A DNA stretch of 64,000 nt from Planococcus beigongshangi (GCF_016820495.1 NZ_JADHDU010000005.1:1-64000), one strand, 5' to 3'; numbered from the stretch's first letter, positions 9,773-20,234 are shown. Numbers and translations: made by a program. The notes: generated by a model from the sequence alone, not told the origin.

Positions 9773-10699
9773 ATGGGTCAGGTAAGTACCAAACAAGTTA
9801 TGGAAATGTTCGATTTAAAATTGATCAGCGGTGAAGAAGGAATCGGCCGTCATATTCCAATCAGTGATATATCACGTCCCGGTCTGGAAATGGCGGGGTA
9901 CTTTACTCATTATCCGGCAAACCGTGTACAGTTGCTCGGCAAAACTGAATTGTCATTTTTCGCCATGCTGGAAGAAGCTGAACGAAAAGACCGGATGCTG
10001 AAGCTATGCACGGATGATACACCAGCCATTATCATCGCGCACGACGAGAAAGTGCCGCAGGAATTGATCGATGCGTCTTCAAAGAAACATGTGCCTGTAT
10101 TGAGCACTAAAATGTCGACGACAAGGTTTTCCAGTTTACTGACGAATTTCCTGGAAAGCAAACTGGCGCCTACTACTGCACTCCATGGCGTCTTAGTGGA
10201 TATATATGGAGTAGGTGTACTGATCACTGGTAAAAGCGGTGTCGGGAAAAGCGAGACTGCGCTTGAATTAGTCAAAAAAGGGCACCGGTTGGTCGCGGAC
10301 GATTGTGTGGAGATTCATCAGGAAGGTGAAAATACGCTGGTCGGGCATCCGCCCAAACTGATCGAGCATCTGCTTGAAATACGTGGTGTCGGCATCATCG
10401 ACATCATGACTTTGTTCGGAGCAAGTGCCGTCCGCACGTTTAAACGGATTTCATTGGTCATCGACCTGGAGATCTGGGATCCTGAAAAAACATATGACCG
10501 CTTGGGCCTGGAAGAGGAGAAGATGCGTATCATCGACACGGATCTTACTAAACTGACCATTCCTGTCCGTCCAGGGCGAAATTTATCAGTTATAATTGAA
10601 GTTGCGGCAATGAATTACCGCTTGAAGCTGATGGGAGTCAATGCAGCGGAAGAATTTTCAAAACGTCTGGACGATGTAATATCGCAGGATACAAACTAA
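9773..10699 (+). CDS. hprK: HPr kinase/phosphorylase
   Basis: HprK phosphorylates and dephosphorylates Ser46 of HPr and of Crh, in response to ATP, fructose bisphosphate, pyrophosphate and phosphate, and so sets CcpA-dependent catabolite repression. The 308 residues include the conserved H-G-V-L-V-D-I before the P-loop, the P-loop GKSGVGKS at about 153-160, and the signature [11 protein letters not shown] at about 201-211. Its substrate crh lies in the same window at 26958. It heads the conserved hprK-lgt-yvoD-ppaX-yvoF cluster, which also holds the pyrophosphatase that clears the PPi made by HprK. Confidence 0.98.
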   Translation: MGQVSTKQVMEMFDLKLISGEEGIGRHIPISDISRPGLEMAGYFTHYPANRVQLLGKTELSFFAMLEEAERKDRMLKLCTDDTPAIIIAHDEKVPQELIDASSKKHVPVLSTKMSTTRFSSLLTNFLESKLAPTTALHGVLVDIYGVGVLITGKSGVGKSETALELVKKGHRLVADDCVEIHQEGENTLVGHPPKLIEHLLEIRGVGIIDIMTLFGASAVRTFKRISLVIDLEIWDPEKTYDRLGLEEEKMRIIDTDLTKLTIPVRPGRNLSVIIEVAAMNYRLKLMGVNAAEEFSKRLDDVISQDTN

Positions 10700-10720
10700 A
10701 GGAATAGGCAGGTGCAGTAA

Positions 10721-11608
10721 ATGTTATCAGTTTTAGGGTCGATTGATCCGATTGCCTTCAGCTTAGGGCCAATCGATGTCCATTGGTATGGCGTAATTAT
10801 CGCTACCGGGATCGTCATCGCATTCTTGGTCGGGCAGCGCGAAATGGTCAAAAGGGGAATGCATCCTGATTTCTTGACGGATCTTCTGATTTGGGCAGTG
10901 CCTCTCGCAATCGTGGGGGCAAGAATCTACTATGTAATATTTGAATGGGACAAGTATAAAGACAATCCGGGCGAGATCATCGCGGTCTGGAACGGGGGGC
11001 TCGCCATTCACGGAGCTTTGATCATGTCAATCATCGTCGCCTATATTTTTACATCAAAACGAAACACTCCATTTTTAAAAGTGGCGGATATTTTGGCGCC
11101 GAGCATTTTGATCGGCCAGGCGGTCGGCCGATGGGGTAATTTCATGAATCAGGAAGCGCACGGCGGAGAAGTATCGAGATCATTTTTGGAAAGCCTCTTC
11201 ATCCCAGATTGGATCATCAATCATATGTACATAGATGGAGCTTATTATCATCCGACGTTTTTATATGAGTCTCTATGGAGTCTTGCTGGCATCATCATCC
11301 TGCTTTGGCTGCGCCGGGTCAATCTGGTGCGCGGCGAAATGTTCTTCTTCTATATGATATGGTATTCTGTCGGCCGCTACTTCATCGAAGGAATGCGGAC
11401 AGACAGCTTGTACGTATTTGGCATAGAAGGTCTGCGTACGGCTCAGCTTGTTTCAATCCTTGCGATCATCATCGCAGCGGTGCTGATCGTCTACCGCAGG
11501 ATCACATTGCCGGATCCGGCAAGATACCTGGACGCACCGACTGAACCGAAAAAGAAGCAGGGTCATGTAAATCAGAATAAAAATAAAAAAAACAAGAAAA
11601 AGAAGTAG
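10721..11608 (+). CDS. lgt: Prolipoprotein diacylglyceryl transferase
   Basis: Lgt attaches diacylglycerol from phosphatidylglycerol to the lipobox cysteine of prelipoproteins, for example MetQ and the lipoprotein at 60042 in this window. The 295 residues have about seven membrane spans, the N-terminal HWYGVIIATG motif, and the Lgt signature VGRWGNFMNQEAHGG at about 135-149 with the essential arginine and asparagine. The C-terminus is unusually lysine-rich (KKKQGHVNQNKNKKNKKKK), a cytosolic tail. It follows hprK by 21 bp. Confidence 0.97.
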   Translation: MLSVLGSIDPIAFSLGPIDVHWYGVIIATGIVIAFLVGQREMVKRGMHPDFLTDLLIWAVPLAIVGARIYYVIFEWDKYKDNPGEIIAVWNGGLAIHGALIMSIIVAYIFTSKRNTPFLKVADILAPSILIGQAVGRWGNFMNQEAHGGEVSRSFLESLFIPDWIINHMYIDGAYYHPTFLYESLWSLAGIIILLWLRRVNLVRGEMFFFYMIWYSVGRYFIEGMRTDSLYVFGIEGLRTAQLVSILAIIIAAVLIVYRRITLPDPARYLDAPTEPKKKQGHVNQNKNKKNKKKK

Positions 11609-11649
11609 GAAAATCATTAAAAGGTTAAATAGAAAGTAGCGATGTAAGA

Positions 11650-12585
11650 ATGTCAACGCTTAAGAATGGCCTGAAGGCGGGCCTTAAAACTACATGGTCG
11701 CTCGGGAAAATCATTTTCCCGATCACCTTGCTCGTCACTATACTTCAATTCACTCCGGTGCTGCCATTCATCATTGAAATGATAGCGCCTTTTATGGGGA
11801 TTTTCGGATTAAGCGGAGACGCAGCGATTCCTTTGGTATTGGGAAATATGCTGAATCTGTATGCCGGGATTGCCGGTATTCTCTCGCTGGAGTTGACTGT
11901 CAAAGAAGTGTTCATTTTGGCCGTCATGCTGTCGTTTTCCCATAATATCTTCATCGAAACGGGTGTCGCACTCAAAGTTGGGGTGAAGTTATGGGTGGTG
12001 CTGGTTGTCCGTTTCGGACTCGCGGCCCTGTCAGCTATCATCATCAATCTCGTGTGGTCAGGCGGCGGTGAAATCGCCCAATACGGATTCACTCCTGAAG
12101 CAGCAGCTGCACCGGAAGGGTGGCTGGCGATCTTCCTGCTCGGTCTGGAAAAAGCAGGTTTCGGTGTTCTCCAATTGGCGATGATTGTAATTCCATTGAT
12201 GCTGGCCATCCAGATTTTAAAAGATACGAAATATCTGTATCGCATTTCCGATAAGATGGGCCCGTTGACACGCATCCTGGGCGTTCAGAAAAACGCTTCG
12301 CTGACATTGGCTTCAGGTCTGGTGTTCGGCCTTGCGATGGGAGCAGGCGTGATGATTCAGGCTGTACAGGAAGACGGAGTCAGCAAAAAAGATGCGACAC
12401 TGGTCTTCATATTCCTGGTGGCCTGCCACGCAATCGTGGAAGATACGCTGATTTTCATCCCGCTCGGCATCCCGATCTGGCCGCTTCTGGCAATTCGGGT
12501 CGTTACGGCACTGGTATTGACCATCTTCATTTCTTATCTTTGGCGCAGAGCTGAAGAAAACCGGAAGGAAGTGTTTTCTGCATGA
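11650..12585 (+). CDS. yvoD: YvoD-like nucleoside-recognition (Gate) domain membrane protein
   Basis: The 311-residue polytopic membrane protein has two Gate-type repeats, each starting with a GLKTTWSLGKIIFPIT- or GLEKAGFGVLQLAMIVIP-like segment, as in SpoIIIAE/SpmA-type and nucleoside-transporter gate domains. The substrate is unknown. The position between lgt and ppaX is the same as yvoD in B. subtilis. The start at ATG 11650 follows GAAAGTAGCG, a weak site. Its stop overlaps the ppaX start (ATGA), so the two are translationally coupled. Confidence 0.85.
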   Translation: MSTLKNGLKAGLKTTWSLGKIIFPITLLVTILQFTPVLPFIIEMIAPFMGIFGLSGDAAIPLVLGNMLNLYAGIAGILSLELTVKEVFILAVMLSFSHNIFIETGVALKVGVKLWVVLVVRFGLAALSAIIINLVWSGGGEIAQYGFTPEAAAAPEGWLAIFLLGLEKAGFGVLQLAMIVIPLMLAIQILKDTKYLYRISDKMGPLTRILGVQKNASLTLASGLVFGLAMGAGVMIQAVQEDGVSKKDATLVFIFLVACHAIVEDTLIFIPLGIPIWPLLAIRVVTALVLTIFISYLWRRAEENRKEVFSA

Positions 12586-13235
12586 CCAAGAGTATTACGA
12601 CTTTATTATTCGATTTTGACGGAACGTTATTGAATACGAATGAACTGATCATCCATACTTTTTCAACTGTACTGGATAAACATTTCCCGGACAGCTATGG
12701 ACGTGAAGACATACTGGAATTTATCGGCCCTTCATTGAATCAGACATTTGAACTGATTGCGCCCGCGCAGGCAGAAGAGCTGGTCAAGGAATACCGGCAG
12801 CTCAATCTTCTGCTGCATGATGAGATGGTGACGGAGTATGAAGGTGTCGGAGAAACGCTTCAACTGCTGAAAAAGATGGGCATGAAGATGGCCATCGTGT
12901 CTACTAAGAGGAAAGAAACCATTCTTCATGGCTTGCGGCTGATGGGTGTATCTGAATTATTCGATGCAGTCATCAGCCTGGATGACGTTGAACATCCGAA
13001 GCCGAATCCGGAACCGATTTTGAAAGCGTTGAACGAATTGGCGGCCAGCCCATCCGAATCGCTGATGATCGGTGATAATTCCCATGATATCGAAGGTGGT
13101 AAAAATGCCGGCGTCCGGACAGCAGGCGTTGCCTGGTCGGTGAAGGGCGAAGAATACCTGGCTTCACTGAATCCGGATTATATGCTGAAGCATATAACTG
13201 ATTTACTGGAAATCGTGAAAGAGGAAACGGCATGA
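12582..13235 (+). CDS. ppaX: Pyrophosphatase PpaX (HAD family)
   Basis: This HAD-superfamily hydrolase of 217 residues starts with [12 protein letters not shown], carrying the nucleophile Asp11 and acid Asp13. The later motifs are IVSTKRK (motif II Thr/Ser and Lys region), KPNPEP (motif III lysine) and [14 protein letters not shown] (motif IV acidic pair). In B. subtilis PpaX hydrolyses the pyrophosphate produced when HprK dephosphorylates P-Ser-HPr, which explains its place in this operon. ATGA overlaps join it to yvoD upstream and yvoF downstream. Confidence 0.95.
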   Translation: MTKSITTLLFDFDGTLLNTNELIIHTFSTVLDKHFPDSYGREDILEFIGPSLNQTFELIAPAQAEELVKEYRQLNLLLHDEMVTEYEGVGETLQLLKKMGMKMAIVSTKRKETILHGLRLMGVSELFDAVISLDDVEHPKPNPEPILKALNELAASPSESLMIGDNSHDIEGGKNAGVRTAGVAWSVKGEEYLASLNPDYMLKHITDLLEIVKEETA

Positions 13236-13753
13236 GGAAGACCGAGCGGCATTTTGTTACTGGAGCGAACTCGTTATGGCATATTTATAAGACCGTCCCT
13301 TTCTGGAAAGTGGCAAGGAATTTCATCGTCATCCAGATGGCCCGTTACACGCCATTTCTGCCGATGAAAAACTGGCTTTATAAAACTTTTCTTGGCATGA
13401 AAGTGGGGGAGCAGTCTTCTTTTGCCTTGATGGTCATGCCGGATGTCATGTTCCCGGAACGTATCTCGGTCGGAAAAAATTCAGTGATCGGCTATAACAC
13501 GACGATCCTGGCACATGAGTATCTGATCGAAGAATATCGTCTGGGCGATGTCATCATCGGTGACCGTGTATTGATCGGAGCAAACAGCACCATACTGCCC
13601 GGCATCACCATCGGCGACGGCGCAATCGTATCAGCGGCGACACTCGTGCACAAAGATGTACCAGCCGGCGCTTTTGTCGGCGGCAATCCGATGCAGCTCA
13701 TTTATACAGCAGAACAAATGGCCGAGCGCCAGCAGGAATCCCAAGAGCAATAG
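13232..13753 (+). CDS. yvoF: YvoF-like hexapeptide-repeat acyltransferase
   Basis: The 173-residue protein of the left-handed beta-helix family shows hexapeptide repeats from about residue 75 on ([43 protein letters not shown]). The N-terminal [19 protein letters not shown] segment is typical of the maltose/galactoside acetyltransferase-like group. The acceptor substrate is unknown. It is the last gene of the hprK cluster. A strong terminator uses the final codons as its left arm. Confidence 0.88.
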   Translation: MRKTERHFVTGANSLWHIYKTVPFWKVARNFIVIQMARYTPFLPMKNWLYKTFLGMKVGEQSSFALMVMPDVMFPERISVGKNSVIGYNTTILAHEYLIEEYRLGDVIIGDRVLIGANSTILPGITIGDGAIVSAATLVHKDVPAGAFVGGNPMQLIYTAEQMAERQQESQEQ

Positions 13754-13772
13754 GCTCTTGGGATTTTTTTTG
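13737..13772 (+). terminator. Terminator of the hprK-lgt-yvoD-ppaX-yvoF operon
   Basis: A perfect 12-bp stem (AATCCCAAGAGC with GCTCTTGGGATT) with an AATAG loop is followed by T7. The left arm lies within the last codons of yvoF, separating this operon from the his cluster. Confidence 0.95.
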
Positions 13773-13780
13773 CCTTATTC

Positions 13781-13810
13781 TTGACCATCGGACCACAATT
13801 GCGCTAAAAT
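13781..13810 (+). promoter_or_regulatory. SigA-type promoter of the his operon
   Basis: TTGACC at 13781-13786 and TAAAAT at 13805-13810 are separated by 18 bp, directly after the previous terminator. The leader to hisZ is only about 55 nt, too short for a T-box, so histidine control is not visible at this promoter. Confidence 0.8.
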
Positions 13811-13871
13811 AATAATTACTTTATTGTATTAGTGAACTAAAGTAAAATATCCATAAATAGGAAGTGCTGTT

Positions 13872-15035
13872 ATGTTAATAGAAATGTTCGAAAAGCCACT
13901 GGGCATGCGTGACGATTTTCCTTCTATAGTAAAGAGGAAATCTAAACTCAGCGCAGCGGGTATAAAGAGAATGGAGCAATACGGCTACGAAATGCTTCAG
14001 ACACCGAGCCTTGAATATTACGAAACCATCGGCAAGATTTCTGCCATCGCTGATAACCAGCTCTTCAAACTGCTGGACAATCAGGGGCAGACTCTCGTGC
14101 TGCGCCCGGATATGACGTCACCGATCGCACGGGTTGCCGCATCGAAATTATTGAAAGAGAAGATGCCCGTACGACTGGGCTATTATTCGAATGTCTTCCG
14201 CGCCCAGCTGCGTGAAGGCGGGCGCCCTGCGGAGTTCGAACAAATGGGTGTCGAATTGATCGGGGATGAATCAATTTACGCCGATGCGGAAGTCATCCTG
14301 CTCGCAACTCAAATCCTCCGGGACCTCTCCATCGGCTCTGGCAAGATTGTCATTGGCCACACACAGCTTCTGCAGCAGGTGCTCCGGGGCTATGGGCTCG
14401 AAGAAGCAATGGTTGAAAAATTACGCGCTGAGATGGTCGCCAAAAACAAAGTGGCTTATGAAAACCTTGTTGATGCATTAACGGTCGGGGCAGAAGAAAA
14501 AGCATCTCTGAAATCGATTCTGAATGCTACGAAACTGGATGAATGGGAACCTTGGATCGACCGGAAAGATGCTGTTCAACTTTCGTTGTATGAAGGGATG
14601 CGGCGCTTAAAATCCATCCTTGACCGCAACGGACTGGAGCCATTTGTAACGTACGACCTGTCTTTCACAAGCCATATGACGTATTACACTGGCATGGTAT
14701 TCGAAGTCTACGGGGAAGGCAGCGGCTTTCCGCTTGGCAACGGAGGACGTTACGACGGTCTGATGAAACAATTCGGGCTGCATGTCGGCGCCACCGGTTT
14801 CGGCCTCCGGGTCGATCGCCTGCTGGAAGCGATGCCGGCTGAAGTTCAGCAGGCGGAAAATGCCCTCATTTTATTCAATGAAAACAACGAAGACCTGGCA
14901 CATGAAAAAGCTAAGGAATTGCGAAAGAGTGGCGTGAATGCGACGCTTCAATTCGCTTCGGCGGTAAATGCGCTGGATGAATTCAGCTCTCTTTTCAGCC
15001 AGGTGATCCGACTGGATGGTGGACAAAATGGATAA
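13872..15035 (+). CDS. hisZ: ATP phosphoribosyltransferase regulatory subunit
   Basis: HisZ is a catalytically inactive paralogue of histidyl-tRNA synthetase that assembles with short-form HisG and gives it histidine feedback control. The 387 residues carry class II synthetase-like motifs: motif 2-like [33 protein letters not shown], and motif 3-like [14 protein letters not shown] with [15 protein letters not shown]. The anticodon-binding domain of a true HisRS is reduced. The start ATG 13872 follows AGGAAGTG. It overlaps hisG by 8 bp, so the two partners are coupled in translation. Confidence 0.96.
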   Translation: MLIEMFEKPLGMRDDFPSIVKRKSKLSAAGIKRMEQYGYEMLQTPSLEYYETIGKISAIADNQLFKLLDNQGQTLVLRPDMTSPIARVAASKLLKEKMPVRLGYYSNVFRAQLREGGRPAEFEQMGVELIGDESIYADAEVILLATQILRDLSIGSGKIVIGHTQLLQQVLRGYGLEEAMVEKLRAEMVAKNKVAYENLVDALTVGAEEKASLKSILNATKLDEWEPWIDRKDAVQLSLYEGMRRLKSILDRNGLEPFVTYDLSFTSHMTYYTGMVFEVYGEGSGFPLGNGGRYDGLMKQFGLHVGATGFGLRVDRLLEAMPAEVQQAENALILFNENNEDLAHEKAKELRKSGVNATLQFASAVNALDEFSSLFSQVIRLDGGQNG

Positions 15036-15642
15036 ATTAACGATTGCGATGCCGAAAGGGCGGATTTTTGAAGAAGCATATGAATTATTGCTGCAGGCAG
15101 GATTCGATCTGCCAGCAGAACTGGATGATTCCCGTAAATTGATCGTGGAAGCTCCTCAGGAAGGATTTCGGTTCATCCTGTCGAAACCGATGGATGTGCC
15201 GGTTTATGTGGAACATGGCGTAGCCGATATCGGGATTGCCGGTAAAGATGTGCTGCTTGAGCAGGCACGTGACGTCCATGAATTGCTGGATTTGGAGATC
15301 AGCCGCTGTTATATAGCGACGGCGGGATTGCCGAATACGGAAATGGATGAAATGACGCCGCGCATTGCGACGAAATATCCCGAAATCGCGTCCCAGTTTT
15401 TCCGGAGCCGCGGAGAACAGGTGGAAATTATTGAATTGAACGGTTCGATTGAACTTGCGCCGATGATCGGCCTGGCAGAACGCATTGTGGATATCGTATC
15501 GACCGGTAAAACCCTGAAGGAAAATGGACTGGTCGAGTACGATAAAATTGCGGATATCACTTCTCGCCTCATTGCGAATCCTGTCAGTTACCGCTTGAAG
15601 CAGCAGCGGATCGATGAACTTGTAAAGCGTTTGAGAAAGTAG
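15028..15642 (+). CDS. hisG: ATP phosphoribosyltransferase, short form
   Basis: HisG catalyses the first step of histidine synthesis, joining ATP and PRPP. At 204 residues it is the short form lacking the C-terminal regulatory domain, consistent with the adjacent hisZ. Recognisable are the N-terminal [14 protein letters not shown] and the PRPP-binding loop [19 protein letters not shown] 15016 is also in frame, but GGTGG at 15018-15022 and the family N-terminus favour ATG 15028, inside the end of hisZ. Confidence 0.97.
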   Translation: MDKLTIAMPKGRIFEEAYELLLQAGFDLPAELDDSRKLIVEAPQEGFRFILSKPMDVPVYVEHGVADIGIAGKDVLLEQARDVHELLDLEISRCYIATAGLPNTEMDEMTPRIATKYPEIASQFFRSRGEQVEIIELNGSIELAPMIGLAERIVDIVSTGKTLKENGLVEYDKIADITSRLIANPVSYRLKQQRIDELVKRLRK

Positions 15643-15650
15643 GTGATGGC

Positions 15651-16931
15651 ATGAGAATTAAACGATTATCCTCTGACGTATCAATCAGAAGGAGCTCCGC
15701 GGCAGCAACGGATGAACAGCTGCAGGCAGTAAAAGATATCATCCGGGAAGTGCGGGAGGATGGGGATGCCGCATTATTCCGTTTCGCCAGGAAATGGGAC
15801 AAGGCTGAGTTTACCGATTTACGCGTCAGCCAGGAGGAAATAAAGCAGGCGGTTGAACGTTTTGACCCGCAATTATTGAGCGACCTGACAGAAGCGGCAT
15901 ATAATATCAGACGCTATCATGAGGAACAAAAGCAGGAAGGCTATCGAGTCGTTCACGAAAATGGATCCTATGTCGGACAGCGCGTGACTGCCATTGAATC
16001 TGCCGGCTTGTATGTTCCGGGCGGCACGGCGGCTTACCCTTCATCTGTTCTGATGAATGTGATTCCAGCCCAAGCGGCGGGTGTCGGACGCATTGTTCTG
16101 ATGTCACCACCTTCAGAAGACGGCAGTTTAACGGACGGCGTTCTGGCAGCGGCACATATCCTGGGCATCGATGAGATTTATAAATCCGGAGGGGCGCAGG
16201 CGATTGCGGCATTGGCATACGGTACGGAATCCATCGCACCGGTGGATAAAATAACCGGTCCCGGCAATATTTATGTGGCGCTGGCAAAAAGTGAAGTGAA
16301 CGGGGATGTTGCAATCGATATGATTGCAGGGCCAAGCGAAATTGCGATAATTGCTGACGGCACCGCTTATCCGGATGAAATAGCTGCGGACTTATTGTCC
16401 CAGGCTGAACATGATCCGATGGCGAGCGCTGTGTTATTGACGGATGATGAAAAGTTAGCGGAGAATGTCACCCGTGAAATTGAAAAACAGCTCGCGGAAT
16501 TGCCGAGGCAATCCATTGCAAGAGCGGCAATCGATGGGTTTGGCGCAATTTATCTGGGGGAAACCATGGAACAACTGGTCACAGCGGCAAATCAGCTGGC
16601 ACCGGAGCATCTTGAAATAATGACAGCTGACGCCGAAAGTGTGGCGGACCAGATCAAACATGCAGGCGCCATTTTTATCGGACGCTATTCATCTGAGCCT
16701 GTCGGTGATTATTTTGCCGGCACCAATCACGTTCTTCCGACGAACAGCACGGCACGTTTTTCGAGCGCCTTATCCGTATACGACTTTGTGAAACGAACGA
16801 GCATCATCCACTACAGTGAACAGGCATGGCAGGAAAATAAAGACAAGATTGCCCGCCTGGCCAGGCTTGAAGGACTTGAAGCGCATGCGCGTGCAGTGGA
16901 ATCACGGCAATGGGAAAAGGAGAAAAAATGA
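15651..16931 (+). CDS. hisD: Histidinol dehydrogenase
   Basis: HisD is the zinc enzyme performing the last two oxidations from histidinol to histidine with NAD. The 426 residues contain ESAGLYVPGGTAAYPSSV, KITGPGNIYVALAK, the active-site segment DLLSQAEHDPMASAVLL with the zinc-binding Gln/His, LAPEHLEI with the catalytic Glu-His pair, and GPSEIAIIADG. It follows hisG by 8 bp. The stop codon overlaps the start of hisB, with the TGATG arrangement. Confidence 0.98.
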   Translation: MRIKRLSSDVSIRRSSAAATDEQLQAVKDIIREVREDGDAALFRFARKWDKAEFTDLRVSQEEIKQAVERFDPQLLSDLTEAAYNIRRYHEEQKQEGYRVVHENGSYVGQRVTAIESAGLYVPGGTAAYPSSVLMNVIPAQAAGVGRIVLMSPPSEDGSLTDGVLAAAHILGIDEIYKSGGAQAIAALAYGTESIAPVDKITGPGNIYVALAKSEVNGDVAIDMIAGPSEIAIIADGTAYPDEIAADLLSQAEHDPMASAVLLTDDEKLAENVTREIEKQLAELPRQSIARAAIDGFGAIYLGETMEQLVTAANQLAPEHLEIMTADAESVADQIKHAGAIFIGRYSSEPVGDYFAGTNHVLPTNSTARFSSALSVYDFVKRTSIIHYSEQAWQENKDKIARLARLEGLEAHARAVESRQWEKEKK

Positions 16932-17518
16932 TGAGACGAGCGGAATTGATACGCAATACAAATGAAACGAAAGTGGACGTAACCTTCTCGCTGGATGGTG
17001 AAGGGAAAGCGGAAATCGAGACAGGTGTGCCCTTCATGGACCACATGCTCGACCTATTCATCAAACACGGCCTATTTGATGGAACCATTAAAGCGGACGG
17101 GGATACACATATCGATGACCACCACACGACAGAGGATATCGGTATTGTGCTGGGTCAGGCCGTGCGCGAAGCATTAGGTGATAAAAAGGGGATCCGCCGC
17201 TATGGCAATGCGTTTGTTCCGATGGATGACGCGCTGGCACAGGTTGTCATTGACTGCTCGAACCGCCCGCACCTGGAATTCCGGGGAGAAATCCCGAATG
17301 CGAAAGTCGGTGATTTCGATACGGAGCTGGTCTATGAGTTCTTGTGGAAATTCGCACTTGAATCCCGTATGAATGTCCATGTCATCATCCATTACGGCAA
17401 AAATACGCATCACATCATTGAAGCTGTTTTCAAGGCGCTGGCACGTGCGCTGGATGAGGCGACCGGAATCGATGCGCGTGTCAAAGGAGTTCCTTCGACA
17501 AAGGGGTTGCTCACATGA
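16931..17518 (+). CDS. hisB: Imidazoleglycerol-phosphate dehydratase
   Basis: This Mn-dependent dehydratase catalyses step 6 of the pathway. The 195 residues contain the metal-binding motifs FMDHMLDLFIKHG and DDHHTTEDIGIVLG and the second-half counterpart H-H-I-I-E-A-V-F-K-A-L-A-R-A-L. It is the monofunctional form, with no histidinol phosphatase domain. Two ATGs are adjacent (16928, 16931). 16931 gives the family-typical MRRAE N-terminus and an 8-bp gap after GGAG. ATGA overlap with hisH. Confidence 0.98.
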   Translation: MRRAELIRNTNETKVDVTFSLDGEGKAEIETGVPFMDHMLDLFIKHGLFDGTIKADGDTHIDDHHTTEDIGIVLGQAVREALGDKKGIRRYGNAFVPMDDALAQVVIDCSNRPHLEFRGEIPNAKVGDFDTELVYEFLWKFALESRMNVHVIIHYGKNTHHIIEAVFKALARALDEATGIDARVKGVPSTKGLLT

Positions 17519-18168
17519 TCGTCGGCATCATCGATTACGGCATGGGAAATCTGTTCAGTGTGGAACAGGCGCTGAAAAAACTGGGATGCACCGTCATCTT
17601 ATCGGACGATCCGCAGACGCTGCTGGAAGCGGAAGCGATTCTCCTACCCGGTGTCGGAGCATTTCCGGATGCCATGAAACTGCTGGATGAAAAAGGCTTG
17701 TCGGATTTTATCCGTTCACTGCCGGGGCAGGGGATTCCACTGCTCGGCATCTGCCTCGGCATGCAGCTGTTATATGAAGAAAGTGCGGAAATCAGACAGA
17801 CGGCAGGCCTTGGTCTGCTGACCGGAAAAGTGCGACGCTTTGAAAAAGGCACCTACAGGATCCCGCATATGGGCTGGAATCGCCTGGAGTTTAGTACAAT
17901 GCCATTTTGGCTGGAAAATCTTCAAGTCGATACCCATGTCTATTTTGTGCATTCATTTTATATAACGGAGACGAAAGCGGAAGAAGTTTTTGCCTCCGCA
18001 TCGTATGGCAATGTTGAAGTTCCGGGAGTTGTCGGGGACGGCCTCATCACAGGCATGCAATTCCACCCCGAAAAATCCGGGGATTTCGGCCGTTATTTAT
18101 TGGAACAATGGATCGCGAACGTCAGGGGGAATAAAAATGAGCAAGTTTCAAATCTATCCGGCAATTGA
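17515..18168 (+). CDS. hisH: Imidazole glycerol phosphate synthase, glutaminase subunit
   Basis: HisH is the class I glutamine amidotransferase subunit that supplies ammonia to HisF. The 217 residues show the nucleophile Cys80 in LLGICLGMQLLYE and the His-Glu pair in GMQFHPEKSGDFG near 185. The protein continues about ten residues past the usual end (after WIANV) into the hisA gene, giving a 32-bp overlap with hisA, longer than the 1-8 bp overlaps elsewhere in this operon. Confidence 0.96.
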   Translation: MIVGIIDYGMGNLFSVEQALKKLGCTVILSDDPQTLLEAEAILLPGVGAFPDAMKLLDEKGLSDFIRSLPGQGIPLLGICLGMQLLYEESAEIRQTAGLGLLTGKVRRFEKGTYRIPHMGWNRLEFSTMPFWLENLQVDTHVYFVHSFYITETKAEEVFASASYGNVEVPGVVGDGLITGMQFHPEKSGDFGRYLLEQWIANVRGNKNEQVSNLSGN

Positions 18169-18865
18169 CTTAAGAGGCGGCAAATGTGTCCGCCTTTTCC
18201 AGGGAGATTACGGCAAGGAAACGGTATACGGGGATTCACCGGTGGCGATGGCACAGAAATTTGCGGACGCCGGAGCCGAATGGCTGCATATGGTGGATCT
18301 TGACGGCGCAAAAGATGGACAGCGCATCAATAGTGAATGGGTCATCGAAGCGGCGAAATTAGGCTTGAAAGTTCAGGTTGGCGGCGGCATTCGAACGCGG
18401 GAAGATATCGCATATTACCTGGAGAACGGGGTGGCGCGTGTCATCATCGGCAGCATGGCCATACGGAAGCCGGAGCTGGTCATTTCATTCATCGAAGAAT
18501 TCGGAAGTGATCGGATCGTCATCGGCATTGACGCAAAAGAGGGCATGGCCGCGACTGAAGGATGGATTGAAACTTCCGGCCAATCAGCTGCAGAAACCGC
18601 GAAATTCTTCACGGCAAATGGAGCGAAGCACTTCATCTATACCGATATTGCGACAGACGGCACGCTGGCAGGGCCGAATATCGAAGCCAACCGTAAATTG
18701 GTGGACAGCGGATCTGCGGAAGTGATCGTCTCCGGCGGCATCGGCACGCTTGAAGATGTGCGGAACGTCAAAGCGGCAGCGGTCGACAGTCCGGTAGCGG
18801 GCGTCATCATCGGCAAAGCGCTTTACGAGGAGCGGTTTACATTAGAGGAGGCGCTGTCATGCTGA
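18137..18865 (+). CDS. hisA: ProFAR isomerase (phosphoribosylformimino-AICAR-P isomerase)
   Basis: This TIM-barrel isomerase performs step 4 of histidine synthesis. The 242 residues start [19 protein letters not shown] with catalytic Asp11, and the second catalytic Asp lies in [15 protein letters not shown]; the phosphate site is in VGGGIRT and SGGIGT. The frame extends upstream to 17990, but CAGGGGGA at 18123-18130 and the family N-terminus fix the start at 18137, inside the end of hisH. It overlaps hisF by 7 bp. Confidence 0.97.
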   Translation: MSKFQIYPAIDLRGGKCVRLFQGDYGKETVYGDSPVAMAQKFADAGAEWLHMVDLDGAKDGQRINSEWVIEAAKLGLKVQVGGGIRTREDIAYYLENGVARVIIGSMAIRKPELVISFIEEFGSDRIVIGIDAKEGMAATEGWIETSGQSAAETAKFFTANGAKHFIYTDIATDGTLAGPNIEANRKLVDSGSAEVIVSGGIGTLEDVRNVKAAAVDSPVAGVIIGKALYEERFTLEEALSC

Positions 18866-19611
18866 CAAAACGCATTATCCCCTGCCTGGATGTAAAAGAA
18901 GGGCGCGTGGTCAAAGGCGTCAGTTTCGTTTCCCTGAAAGACGCCGGAGACCCGGTGGAACTGGCGCGTTTTTATGACAGGCAAGGGGCCGATGAACTGG
19001 TGTTCCTTGATATATCCGCTTCGCATGAAGGCAAGGAAACGATGGTCGAAGTGGTGAAGATCGTCGCGAGTGAATTGTCGATTCCATTTACAGTAGGCGG
19101 TGGCATTCGCACACTCGACGACATGAAGCGGATGCTGCGGGCCGGAGCGGACAAGGTTTCATTGAATACGGCAGCGCTCGACCGTCCGGAACTGATCAAA
19201 GAAGGTGCAGAATTTTTCGGCTCCCAGTGCATCGTCGTGGCGATTGATGCCAAATGGAACGGAGAGGGCTGGGACGTCTATACGCACGGCGGCCGCAATA
19301 AAACCGCTTGGGGAGCAGTAGAGTGGGCGAAACGGTGCGTAGAGCTCGGTGCCGGCGAATTGCTGCTGACGAGCATGGATAAAGACGGTTCAAAGGATGG
19401 TTTTGACCTGGCATTGACCAAGGCTGTCAGAGAAGCAGTGGAAGTTCCGGTCATCGCCAGTGGCGGAGCAGGAAACCGTGAACATTTCAAGGAAGTCTTT
19501 GATCAAGTGGATGCAGACGCGGCGCTCGCCGCTTCCATCTTCCATTATAAAGAAACGAGTATTGCAGAAGTGAAGGATTACCTGCGCACAGAAGGAGTGA
19601 ATGTCAGATGA
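18859..19611 (+). CDS. hisF: Imidazole glycerol phosphate synthase, cyclase subunit
   Basis: HisF is the TIM-barrel synthase subunit that converts PRFAR plus ammonia to IGP and AICAR. The 250 residues include [17 protein letters not shown] with catalytic Asp11, [11 protein letters not shown], the second acidic residue in [16 protein letters not shown], and [10 protein letters not shown]. It partners with HisH two genes upstream. GAGGAGG precedes the start, and an ATGA overlap leads into hisI. Confidence 0.98.
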   Translation: MLTKRIIPCLDVKEGRVVKGVSFVSLKDAGDPVELARFYDRQGADELVFLDISASHEGKETMVEVVKIVASELSIPFTVGGGIRTLDDMKRMLRAGADKVSLNTAALDRPELIKEGAEFFGSQCIVVAIDAKWNGEGWDVYTHGGRNKTAWGAVEWAKRCVELGAGELLLTSMDKDGSKDGFDLALTKAVREAVEVPVIASGGAGNREHFKEVFDQVDADAALAASIFHYKETSIAEVKDYLRTEGVNVR

Positions 19612-20234
19612 CAGAATTGAAATATGATAAAGACGGGCTGGTTCCGGTTATTATCCAGGACAGTGAAACAAAACTGGTGCTCACTCTGGCGTACGCCAGT
19701 GCAGAAGCGCTTGAAAAAACGATGGCTGACGGAGAAACATGGCTCTTTTCCAGAAGCCGCCAGGAATTATGGAATAAAGGGGCGACGAGCGGTAATACCC
19801 AAAAAGTGATTTCCGTACGTGTGGACTGTGACGGCGATGCGGTCATTTATGAAGTGGTTCCGAACGGGCCAGCCTGCCATACGGGTGAACAATCATGCTT
19901 CAATGAAACGATTTACGGAGACAACAGGAAATCGGCAGGGGATATGCTCGATGAACTGAAAGGTTTGATCCGCGACCGCCAAAAAGAAATGCCGGAAGGC
20001 GCTTATACCACCTATCTTTTCGAAGAAGGAGTGGATAAAATCTGCAAGAAAGTCGGCGAAGAAGCGGCAGAAGTGATCATTGCTGCGAAAAACCGGGACG
20101 CTGAAGAACTGTCGATGGAAACGGCCGACCTGTTTTATCATGTAATGGTGCTGCTGCAGGAACAGGGCGTCGATTTGGACCAGGTAATGGATGTTCTGAA
20201 AGAGCGCCACCAGACAAAATCACCGAGTAAATAA
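19608..20234 (+). CDS. hisI: Bifunctional PR-AMP cyclohydrolase / PR-ATP pyrophosphatase
   Basis: This bifunctional enzyme carries out steps 3 and 2 of the pathway. The N-terminal cyclohydrolase half (about 1-110) has the zinc motif region [12 protein letters not shown] and [12 protein letters not shown]. The C-terminal pyrophosphohydrolase half (about 115-208) has the acidic helix [18 protein letters not shown] and [13 protein letters not shown] typical of MazG-like folds. It is the last gene of the his cluster. hisC is not here; in B. subtilis it sits in another operon. Confidence 0.97.
   Translation: MTELKYDKDGLVPVIIQDSETKLVLTLAYASAEALEKTMADGETWLFSRSRQELWNKGATSGNTQKVISVRVDCDGDAVIYEVVPNGPACHTGEQSCFNETIYGDNRKSAGDMLDELKGLIRDRQKEMPEGAYTTYLFEEGVDKICKKVGEEAAEVIIAAKNRDAEELSMETADLFYHVMVLLQEQGVDLDQVMDVLKERHQTKSPSK

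Noticed and set aside
13811-13871. Possible T-box or histidine leader before hisZ
   Set aside because: The leader is only about 55 nt, with no specifier stem or terminator/antiterminator pair.
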